Positions 44,488-53,867 of a stretch of 64,000 nt of DNA are shown piece after piece (position 1 is the stretch's first letter; every line of letters begins with the position of its first letter). The notes beneath the pieces were generated by a model. It saw nothing but the letters and a program-made list of their open reading frames with translations, was not told where the DNA came from and made no database searches. Origin of the DNA: Bursaphelenchus xylophilus (taxonomy: Eukaryota; Nematoda; Chromadorea; Rhabditida; Aphelenchoididae). The stretch is from positions 2,604,001-2,668,000 of the forward strand of contig CAJFCV020000006.1 of NCBI GenBank assembly GCA_904066235.2, in the 5' to 3' direction. The position numbers were made by a program, and so were the translations under genes.

Positions 44488-45152
44488 CGCACGTTTCAAG
44501 TTTCATCAAAATCTGAACGTTGCACTTGAAGTTTTTACCTTGCGCCAAACACGTACAAATGATAGATTAATCTAACCAAACGATACAGTCGGAAAAAAAA
44601 CAAGCAAGAGTAAACAAGTCGACAATAAAACCAAGACTAATTGCAGCAAACGGATAATAATAGGGCTCGCGCCCTCGGCGTCCATCCTCTGTCCTCCTTC
44701 TGATCTTCTCCAACCTTTGACCAAATCCTATCCTATTTCTGTTGTCTGATTTGATCTAGCCTTCCTCCTGAATCCCATCGTAGTTGCAGAAAGCCAATAA
44801 GTGTTTCCGCGGTGGGACCTAGTGCGATTTGCTCTTGAAGTTCAACTGACTCCCAGAGGGTTGACGGGCTTCAAAGGTGTTTGAACTCGTGATTGTTTGT
44901 CATAGTGGTGATCTGGGTCCTACTTCGGGCTGATCTGCATATGTACATATTGTGCGTCCAACAATTTTTTTTTTATTTTTTTTTGTTGCGCAAGGTCAGT
45001 GCATTCTACAGAATATTAGATCAACTAACAATACTTTCTCGGACAGTGAGCGGCGAAAAAATCACTCCGACGACTATCAAACGGACTAGTAATTCAGCTG
45101 TTCCCTGTAGACGCTAAAAGTCTAGATGCCCTTCAACAGATGAAAAACGTGC

Positions 45153-45311
45153 TCTAGGTGACAAACCGTGTAAACAGTGTGACTATTTGCCAAGAATTGT
45201 ACATGTACTTTCTATATACCCTTAGAAATTCTTAAGCATTTCATAACGGCAATGGCCTTTTTTAGGCAGTCGCTCGTCTACAAACGCCAAAGATCACTCC
45301 AACGACTTTAC
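45153..45311. repeat. Right arm of a 1-kb inverted repeat
   Basis: CTAGGTGACAAACCGTGTAA through CACTCCAACGACTTTAC, mirror of 44321-44487 over a 665-base centre. Confidence 0.75.
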
Positions 45312-45415
45312 TTACTGACTAGTACATATTTTAGTATAGCAAATAATTTTTTTAATTTCAATTTAAATTTCAATTTATTTACACTAATAACATGCAAAAA
45401 AAATCATAGAGTGAA

Positions 45416-45512
45416 TCATCGTGGTTTCCATTGTCCGGCCAGGGTAAGATCGCTCCATCGGAGGCCATGATTCTTGGCAGCATCGTCGATCCATCTCATC
45501 CAAACGGTCGTG
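45416..45512 (-). pseudogene. Possible tail of a non-LTR retrotransposon reverse transcriptase
   Basis: The - strand reads VWMRWIDDAAKNHGLRWSDL followed by about ten residues and TGA. A tryptophan-rich RWxDD...W pattern ends many RTE-type elements. It is only about 30 residues long with no clean frame upstream, so this is a suggestion. Confidence 0.3.
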
Positions 45513-45541
45513 TATAGGGGGATGTCGAACCCCCTATACAC
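45510..45541. repeat. Perfect hairpin with 12-bp arms
   Basis: GTGTATAGGGGG and CCCCCTATACAC enclose ATGTCGAA. Role unknown. Confidence 0.8.
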
Positions 45542-45749
45542 CATGCTGATCTCTTCTTGAATTGCTCCAATTTTCCCTCGTTTTGGATTTATCTAACATT
45601 GACAGTAGGAACTTGAAATCCATTAGGATGAACAGCAACTCTCCCAGGCGAAGCCCTTTGCGCCCGCAGCGGCATGGGTAGACAGGAAAAACCGACCGCT
45701 CTCCAGGAAAAAAAATCGAAATTCCATCATTTTTTATTTAGTTTTCATT

Positions 45750-45755
45750 TTTATT
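45750..45755 (-). terminator. Poly(A) signal of the chemoreceptor paralogue
   Basis: AATAAA on the - strand, 30 bases past the stop. Confidence 0.4.
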
Positions 45756-45784
45756 CAACAACCCTAACGACATATACAGAACAA

Positions 45785-48053
45785 TCAAGACGTTGATCGA
45801 GATAATTCGCCCGATTTGGACATCAAAGCCTGCGACTGAAACGTTGCGCTAACCAGTGGCGACACCTGCGTTCTCAGATTGAACAAGAAATTCTTCAACG
45901 CCACTCTATATTGCCGGTAAAACAGAAGGGTGAACAACGTTATCACCGAGGGATATGCGAAAAGAATCCGTTCCACAATGAACATCCCGATATGTCGTTG
46001 AGATTTGGGCAGTAAGCATTTGACGGAAATTATGGGTATGAAGATGTAAAATATGAGAATGATCTGCTCCAGGGCCAGCCCCAATATCAGACGGCTGTAG
46101 AGTTTGGAGGTGCGTGTGGAGAAGGAAGCACGATGGGAGGCTTGGAAGGTGTAGCATTTGAGGGTGCAAATAAACGCGATAATCAGCGTTGAAGGGAAGA
46201 CTACGTTCTGGTAGAAGACGTCCGTTTTGTACGCCTGAAAAATGGAGTCTTCGTTTCAGCCTGTCGGGGAAATAACGAAGGCTCTGTGACATCGAAAATC
46301 GCATCGCCGCTGAAGAAATGAATTGTGTTAGGGCAAAATCAAATTGCTTCTTAGTTCAGCGACGCGATTGGCGCAGCGACATTGTGCTCATTATTTTCCC
46401 GACAGACTGACTCACAAGGAAGTGCGCTAAGTTAGAGGCTTGGGTTTTGATGCAACTGACGAAGAAAGTGGATTCAAATTTTAATTACGATGAATTTGAC
46501 AGTCTTAGTTTGCGGTTTGCAGCAAAGATCCAACTTTTAGGTCACACGTTGGAGAAAATGCGATGCTTTTTGACGAGTTTTGGCTTAACAGTTTCATAGC
46601 CATTTCTATCGCATAGGGCACAAAAACTAATTCTTTCCGCACAAAACTCGGTTAAAAAACGTATTTCTCTCTGTAAGTTCTCCGCTTTTTCCGAACAGAC
46701 TCAACGCCAATATTTCTGAGCATATTGTTTTCACTGCAAAGTGCGACCTAAAATTAAAAAAAAAACTGCGGCCTATGCCAAACCTGTGAACACAATTCAT
46801 ACAATTTTTTAACAACGAGCGTGGCACTTGAGACAACTCCATTGTCAAGCAAAAATACAGCCTACAATTCCAGACACATACTAGCAACCCACCTTCACGT
46901 ACATAACCACGTGGCTCTTTACATAATCTGCGAGGGCCGTGTCGTTGCTAGCAAACTCCTTTTTAAATTGATCGCCATCCTCGATGGCTGTACGGTTGAT
47001 GTACAATCCTTTTATCATAAAGATTATCATCAAGGCCGGCGGAACACAGAGCCATTCTTTCTTGGACATGAAGCGCACAATATGATGTTGATCGGTGTTT
47101 TGGGCGTATCGGAAAATAAAACGGCAGGGCATTACAAGAACATTTATCTCGAAGAAGACATAAGCGCACACCTGAAGCAGCATTGCGAGATGAGGCATCT
47201 GAAAAAAGCTTTTTGACGAGGGAAGATCATGTGTTTAGTTTAGGATTGACTCCAAAAAGCCTCTTGGTCTAGGAAACCCTTCGGCCTACGCAGCGCTTCA
47301 AGCGGTAAATTCTAAATAGGGCCTTTAGAAGAGGCCCTATTTTCACGTTATAACGGGATTCCGAGCCAGACGTGCCTCCTGATTCCCAAAGCCGGCTTTC
47401 TTAGTCCAGCTTCCGATAACTAATTGTAAGGCTTTGCCGGGTCGTTGGGTTATGATGATTTGGCCGGATCAGGCATGGCCCGATTAAAGCAGAAATTGTA
47501 AGCGGGCTTGGGGAACTTTGCAGGCGTGCCGGATCGGCCCTACTTTTCATCAGACCAGGCTTCGGACCCTCAGGTGCAAATACCCGGCCCGATCAGCGGT
47601 CTGGTTAAGAGTAGGTCGCTTCTCAAATCTTCTTAGTCCCGCTAAACCTAATATCTATGCCCGTTGGAGGCGCATACAAACCTCCAGGTATTCGGCCAAT
47701 CCACGTGCAACATTAGGCGAGTAATTAATCAGGAGTTCGGGCTCAAGGCAGGTACAAAATAATATGATGAGATTTGAATTGGTGAAACTCCATATTGTAT
47801 ACCTACAGCATTATCCTTGTAGGAAAAACATTATAATATGTATATGTACATACGTAACAACAAAAACAGATTCAATTAGAGTGCCATAATGAACCTACCA
47901 CTTGTAGGCACCCACTGTTCGTCCCGAGCAATTAATGATGATGGCGGTTGAGAGGAGATACAGCTGAACGTTGATTATGCATATGATCACGTTGAAGACT
48001 GTGCAACAACGCCGGACTTGTTCGGACGGCAGAACGGAGATGTAGCTGTCCAT
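45785..48053 (-). CDS. Chemoreceptor paralogue, Str/Srh type, apparently missing one exon
   Basis: Three exons are clear: 48053-47899 (MDSYISVLPSEQ, TM1, ending GAYKW), 47198-46893 (starts PHLAMLLQVCAYVFFEINVL after ATG) and 46234-45785 (through ERILFAYPSVITLFTLLFYRQYR to the stop). They align along their length with the chemoreceptor at 36574-39352, and the junction before the last exon is at the same place and phase. The first exon ends in phase 2 (TG) but the second starts in phase 0, and joining them directly makes TGA. About 40 residues covering TM2, present in the paralogue, are therefore missing. I see no such exon in 47200-47890, which holds GC-rich repeat-like sequence. ATG 48053 follows TTTCAGTC, a likely trans-splice acceptor, and AATAAA lies about 30 bases past the stop. 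It is either a recent pseudogene or has a divergent exon I missed. Confidence 0.65.
46255..46411. mobile_element. Family A MITE
   Basis: TTCAGCCTGTCGGGGAAATA left, TTTTCCCGACAGACTGA right, about 20 bases from the splice acceptor at 46234. Confidence 0.8.
46425..46848. repeat. Family C copy in a chemoreceptor intron
   Basis: AGGAAGTGCGCTAAG left, AGCGTGGCACTTGAGACAAC right; strongly worn. Confidence 0.55.
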
Positions 48054-48239
48054 GACTGAAAGGTCTATTCTGAAGGAATGTCTGAGTTGATGTACTAGAC
48101 TCGTAAAGTTTAAATTTTGTTCATATCAAGTACATTCCGAAAGTTTAATGCCGTTCATATCAAGTACATGTTTGTACATGTAAATACATTCATAATGGTA
48201 CAAAAATGATTAATGCAATAATATAAAATCCTTTCAATA

Positions 48240-48398
48240 TGTCGTCTGTCGGGAAAATAATGAGCACAAGGTCGTGGCGCCAATCGCGTCGCTGAAGTTA
48301 AAAGCAATTTGATTTTATCGCGACACAGTTCATCTCCTCAGCGGCGATGCGACTTTCAATGCAACAGAGTGCTCATTATTTTCCCGACAGACTGATAT
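48240..48398. mobile_element. Family A MITE
   Basis: TGTCGTCTGTCGGGAAAATA left, TTTTCCCGACAGACTGATA right. Confidence 0.85.
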
Positions 48399-48464
48399 AA
48401 GTCGTTGTGGACAAAGGTTCAATTCCAGAGTTTCCCCAATGAAAAAATATGAACCAGTGTGAGA

Positions 48465-48600
48465 TATCAACCTATCGGGAAGATAATTCGGTCTCGTCGC
48501 GCCTTGAATCGCCCATCATTCCTCGACTGAAGACTTGGTACGCTACTCCACCAATTTTGTGAACAAAAACTTCTGCCAAATTATTTTTCCGACAGGCTAT
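48465..48600. mobile_element. Family A MITE, divergent
   Basis: TATCAACCTATCGGGAAGAT left, ATTATTTTTCCGACAGGCTA right. Confidence 0.65.
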
Positions 48601-48725
48601 ATTATTCTGTCGGAAATTAAAGTAGATTTGTTGCACCTTAGCACCTGCCATTATCGCTTTCGATGAGTCCAAACCCCATTGGTATACATATGTCTTAACA
48701 TATAATATTTTCCCGACAGACTGAT
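48601..48725. mobile_element. Family A MITE, divergent
   Basis: ATTATTCTGTCGGAAATTAA left, ATATTTTCCCGACAGACTGA right; abuts the preceding copy. Confidence 0.65.
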
Positions 48726-49215
48726 ATACCCGGGTGTACCTCAAACATAGAAATATAATATATTTAGACATGGCTGCCTAGCCGGGTCTGGAGTGGTTCG
48801 GAATTTGGGCGAGCCCTTGAATTCAGAACGCAACTAAGTAAAAGTGTTGCCACTGTGCAGCCAGACATGGCTGCAGGCTCTACGACCGCTAGCCATGCCT
48901 GCGTGTACATACTTTGCACTTTCAACCAGACGCATGGACCAAAACTCATGGAATCGAACGTGCCCGATATAAAAAAACAATAATTGTTTCTCGGGACTTT
49001 TCCAAGACATACCGCTCTAAACGCGTTAACAAATTAGGCGGTTTATATTAGGAGAAAATCGGATTTGAGTTTCATGGCCTACGCAGTTGGTGCATACCTT
49101 CCGCTGGCTCAAAAAAAACCCAATTTATTTAGGTTTTTTGAAGGTGTGGGAAATTGTGGAGGGGCTTGAAATATGATCGGACTTCTACAAATAAATGTCC
49201 GATAACTGACCCTTC

Positions 49216-49221
49216 TTTATT
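49216..49221 (-). terminator. Poly(A) signal of the thrombospondin-repeat gene
   Basis: AATAAA on the - strand, about 75 bases past the stop at 49294. Confidence 0.45.
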
Positions 49222-49293
49222 GCAAATTAAATTCATTGTCATGTCTGCTTTTAAGTATGTAATATTTACAAAGATTCAAGATTCCTTCCCCCT

Positions 49294-51658
49294 TCATCTT
49301 CGACCGATAACTCCCATCTCCATCAACAGCTCGCTCCGCTTCTTCCGGCTCAAACATGTGTAACAGGGCAGGGTATTCCCCACCGGACAATACGAACAAA
49401 CATTGTTGCAGTTAACGCAAGTGGGCACTGTCGGCACGGTGACGCAGTTCTGGCAAGGATCGTCTCGCTGAGGTTGGCAAGACGCCGAAAACCCGCATGG
49501 TTGTTGTTCGGTTCGAGCTCCCAACGCGTCACAATCGGCTCCCTCGCCGCAAGAGCACACTCTGACCCTTTGGCGGAGGCCGTTCGGTCCGCATGATGAT
49601 GAGCATGCCGACCATTCGGACCATGGGCTGTGAACACAACAGGGGACATTCGGGCATTCTTGGCGTTCAAGGTTCTCGCCAATGCAAGTGCATTGCTCGA
49701 GAGCTACGGCGTTGGCGCATTGGCAATGACGTGCGCGAGTGCGGAAGTTTCCAGGACCACATGATTTGCTGAAAGGATAAAATGAAGATATGCACATATG
49801 TATATCGGTCTGTCGAGAAAATAATGAGCATTCTGTTACATCGAAAATCCGCCGCCGAGATAATGAATTGTTGGCAAAATTGAGGTGATTTTTTTCACTT
49901 CAGCGACACGATTGGCTGAGCGACATTGTGTTCATTATTTTCCCGACAGAATCATACTTTTTTCTTAAAATTATTGCTATGTATTATCTTTACCTGCACG
50001 AGCTCCAGTTACTCCAACCCGACCAAGTGTTTTGAGAGATTGGCGGCTGATCCTGCTGTGGGGTCTGCAGACAACTTCTGGCCTGTTCAAACTCCCCGCC
50101 AATGCATTGTCCGCTGATGCAAGTGCGGCGACGAGTCTGGGAGGTCACTAGAATGGGAATTCATGTTATTGGACTTAAATGGTAAGCTTTTGATATCTTT
50201 CTGCTCCTATACTCCCGGACATAAATTTCTGACCACCCATACCTCAAATGAATATAACTCAATCACTTTGAAACTTGGCATATATACTAGTCATGGCAAG
50301 CATAATCTGCCACGTTTTACCACTTGTTTTTCAGCTCTTTTTGATATGGGAGTTAAAATTTGGAACATGTAGCTCAATTAACAGTCGTGTTAAAAGGTGG
50401 TCTGAGAAATATGTGTGGGAGTATAAACCTTGAAATTCACGGTGCAAAACAACGGGTTCTTTGTGGCCGCAACGGACAGCGACAACTATCACTGCACTTT
50501 AAGAAAATATGAATATCAATCTGTCGGGAAAATAATGAGCTCTCTGTTAAATAGAAAATCGCATGGCCGCCTAGACAATGAATCGTGTCGCAGGAAAATC
50601 AAATTGCATTTCACTTCAGCGACGGATCCGCGAAGCGGCATAGCCCATTATTTTCCCGACAGACTGATATTATTTACTATTAAAACATTTTTCATACCTC
50701 CAAAATTGTCCTCGCACGCCGACCACTCTCCCCACTGACTCCACTCTCCAGCAGCAGGCGCCGGAACCGGCTGGTATTGCGGAACGCCATTCGGCGAACA
50801 ATTAATACGACAACAATAACAAATCATGCCAGGCGGGAACATCATTGCTTGGCCGTTGAGTCGAGGCACAGCCAGATTTCCAAACTGATTTTGTTGTCCG
50901 TTTTGGGACGAGGGAACTTCTGGTTGATCGACAACTGTGTTTGTCAAAGTGTTTGATCGGATGGGCTCAACGACTGAATTTTGCGCCAAATTTGAGGCAA
51001 TGTCAGATGTTTCCGACTCTGGTAGAATATCGTTGTCATCAACGACTTCATCGTTTAGCTGGGGAAGTGGGGAAATTGTGGACAGGGCTTCTTCCGATGG
51101 AGCTACCGAGTTAACCCCGGAATTCTCTGGATTTGTAAGACCAGCGGCGGTTGAAGAGACGGGTTCTTGACCTAAAAAAAGTAGAGCTTTATTATGACTT
51201 CGGGCTTATATAATACTTATGTGTCCAGAAAATGTGTCGCGATGACACCGGTTTCAAATGTACCAATGGCATAAACACCGGCTGTATATGGCTAGGAGAA
51301 CTCTACAGAGTGCCCAATAAAAAATTGAAGTTCATCAGCTTTGATGTGCACAATTTGGATGACACATTTTCTAGATTTTTTGGATTTTTTGCGGTGACAA
51401 GTCTTGCAAAGGCCCAGAATTTTTTGACTTGCTCTAGGTAGAAATCGTTGCCATATATAGCTGTTTTTTATACCATTGGCGTACTTTAAAGGAGTGTCAT
51501 CATGACACATTTTCTGGAAATACAAAGATTTGTAATTCCCGAGCTATTTATAGATTTATGTAGATAGAAGGAGAGAATTTTATTAAATTATAAATCACAC
51601 CCCACCTACCTTCCACCAACGCCTCAATAATCAACAACAGAATACAGTACGCCCGCAT
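49294..51658 (-). CDS. Secreted protein with three thrombospondin type-1 repeats
   Basis: Four exons close in frame to 383 aa: 51658-51610, 51171-50698, 50147-49994, 49768-49294. A signal peptide (MRAYCILLLIIEALVEG) precedes a Ser/Glu/Asp/Asn-rich linker (about 18-130). A short Cys cluster (CYCCRINC) follows, then TSR1 starting WSQWGEWSAC (160), TSR2 WSGWSNWSSC with SCGPG (216-269) and TSR3 WSEWSACSSSCGP (275-323). The C-terminus is rich in paired Cys and ends RKKR (367-370) followed by SELLMEMGVIGRR. TSRs usually carry C-mannosylated Trp and O-fucose and act in the extracellular matrix or in neuronal guidance; no protease or other catalytic domain is present. A TATA box lies about 45 bases before the ATG and AATAAA about 75 past the stop. 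Two family A MITEs sit close to splice sites. I do not recognise a named orthologue. Confidence 0.85.
49803..49955. mobile_element. Family A MITE
   Basis: TATCGGTCTGTCGAGAAAAT left, TTTTCCCGACAGAATCATA right, about 34 bases before the last exon of the thrombospondin-repeat gene. Confidence 0.8.
50514..50669. mobile_element. Family A MITE
   Basis: TATCAATCTGTCGGGAAAAT left, TTTTCCCGACAGACTGATA right, 28 bases from the splice donor at 50698. Confidence 0.85.
51222..51521. mobile_element. 300-bp palindromic MITE in a thrombospondin-repeat intron
   Basis: TGTCCAGAAAATGTGTCGCG left, CATGACACATTTTCTGGAAA right; the arms pair further (ATTGGATGACACATTTTCTA repeats the end inside). A related end, GATGACTCATTTTCTGGATC, stands alone near 52662. 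Confidence 0.75.
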
Positions 51659-51702
51659 ACTCAAACCTCAAACCGACTGCAGTGCGACGTGAACGCCAGA
51701 CG

Positions 51703-51710
51703 ACTATATA
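51703..51710 (-). promoter_or_regulatory. TATA box of the thrombospondin-repeat gene
   Basis: TTATATAG on the - strand, about 45 bases before the ATG at 51658, inside the short palindrome AGACG(T)TATATAGTCGTCT. Confidence 0.5.
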
Positions 51711-53867
51711 ACGTCTCCCAAAATATAAACTCACATAGCACTTCTAACCTCCGACCCACTTCCGGAAAAGCCGCACAAAACACTGGGCAATTGGCGGAGA
51801 GCGCAGAGAACAGTAGCGATTTCGAATAATCCGATTTCCAAGTGTTGATTAAACAATTATATGAAAGGGAAGGGCTGACTCACGATGCGCAAGATATTTG
51901 CTTACGCGCCAAAAGGATTGTAAAAAATTTGAAAAAAACTCGGAGACGTTACGTTCCGCAAACACTCGAATTTAACCGTTGTTTATTTACAAAGGTCAGC
52001 GTTTGAGGGGTTCGAAACGTAGGCGAACATGAGTAAGAGTGGAGCTGTTCAGCATGAGTAATAGAAGTGTTGGGGTTGAATTAGATGTGGCTACGAGGTC
52101 GGGATTTGGAAGATTTCAAGCGGGCACGTCATAAAAAAATAGCTGAAGAAAAACGGGTCGAGAACTCATGGCATTCCGCAAAAATTAAGTTTTATTGCCA
52201 AAACGTTTCCCAAATTTCGGCTGAAAACATATGCTATTTCGGCAGATCTTAATACCATTCGAAAGCTCGAGTTTCAACTCAGCTCACAACCTCATTCTTT
52301 CCCAGTATTTTGCCAAAGTTACAGTTTCGAAGCTTGCTAAAGTAAGCTTCTATAATGGGTACTTCAATGGTCTATATCAATTCAATAGCCCGGAACGGTA
52401 TGGCAGTCGTTAGTTTATCGTAATAAACAGGCAATACCGCTTATTTTGACATCATGCCCGTCTTTTTTATGGAACAGATTTTGTGATATCACAGCTGGAA
52501 AAACGTCAAATTTAGCCTAGAAAACCTTGTCAAAAGACAGGTCACAATGACATCCTTTTGAATGTGGTAGTGTTACAAAAAGCAGTTATATATTACTATT
52601 CTCTTATTGCCTATTCTCTTAAAAAATTTATATTTTAAATTTTTGCTATATGCAGTTTGGATGACTCATTTTCTGGATCTTTCACAGGCCCACTGGGCAG
52701 ATTTTAATTACCAACCAAGTTTTATATTTTCAAATTTATTAAAAATTACAATAACAATTGGAATTTTGTAAAAAGCGACAACATACCCATATAGACTTCA
52801 TCAACGTATAACGAACACCAGCAGACTTTCACAGTGATATTATTCGAAGATAGAGATCATCGGTTTTCATGATAATTACGAATAAATAACAGTCGAGGTA
52901 AGAAGACGGAGAAATACCGGGCGAGAATAAAAAAGGTACAGTCGGCATGTAAGAATCGTACTCTTATTATGTGATAGAGGCTATAAATACAATTTTTAGG
53001 GGTCAAAAACTCCAAAAATTTGCAATACGATGGTTTACAGGCCGACTGTATTCTCTGATGACAATACGAAAAGACTTGAAACGTTTGAAAAATGGCCAAG
53101 AGATAAGTACTGAACAACATATGTACATTGAAATTCGCAACAAACACCGGAATATGTACACAATACGCAGACGACCCGTAGCAATCAAGTTTGGTGAATG
53201 TTTGAGAGGAGGAAACCCTGAATTTGAGCGCCCAAAAAGTGCGGAGAATCTGGAAGCGGTACGGCGGAAAAGCGTACTGCTAAATTGACAGCACTTTCCG
53301 AACGAGTTCCGAAAACATGTTCGGGATATTGTGAGAGAAGTGGAGGAGACGTAAGAGGAGTTGGATAAGTATTTATTTACAATGATTTTGGACTAAAATC
53401 TAGTGTGAAAGGCAGTAATTTTTTTATGACTGCCGAATACTGCCACTGGCAAAGATACGAAGGCCGTGAGAAGTTGATACGAAGGCTCTAAGGAACGGCA
53501 AGGTTGGAGGATTCAGACCGAAGAGGCCCCCTTTAAGATGACGGGTGACATGTTATACGATGAGAAATTTTTTCGAAACGAAAAAATAAGGTGTGACATC
53601 TTATACAATAAACAAAATTTTGAAAAATTTTCGAAATTTTGAGTGACATTTTATACGATGAGAAAAAATTTTCGAAAATTTTTTCATCGTATAACATGTC
53701 CACACCATATTTTTTCACTTTGCAGAAGTTTTTTTCATTTTTGGGCATTTTTGAAAAGGGGCCTCTTCGCTTGCAACGAGTTTGAAGCAACAAGAAACGC
53801 CAAGACTGCATCTACAAGACTAGCAAGATGCAGAGACCCGCTTCAGTTCTCCCGCAAATACGCATTC
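51711..53867. other. Intergenic stretch with no supported gene
   Basis: Apart from a MITE remnant near 52660 and the palindrome at 53519-53769, I see no repeats or genes. A 105-codon + strand frame at 52971-53288 is basic and matches nothing known to me. Confidence 0.5.
53519..53769. mobile_element. 251-bp palindromic element
   Basis: Outer ends CGAAGAGGCCCC and GGGGCCTCTTCG. Inner arms GACATGTTATACGATGAGAA and TCATCGTATAACATGTC; the phrase TTATACGATGAGAAA occurs twice on the same strand. It lies about 100 bases beyond the Trk-like gene stop. Confidence 0.75.

Larger units (their letters stand above)
39353..45784. other. Intergenic stretch between the two chemoreceptor paralogues
   Basis: No gene is supported. 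It contains family C and A copies, an ACTAGTCGCG palindromic element, a pair of inverted arms around 44321-45311, a 12-bp-arm hairpin, and a possible retrotransposon tail. 41040-41340 and 43180-43900 show nothing I recognise. Confidence 0.55.

Noticed and set aside
52971..53288. 105-codon basic frame
   Set aside because: No domain, splice site or partner exon could be seen; kept only as a note.
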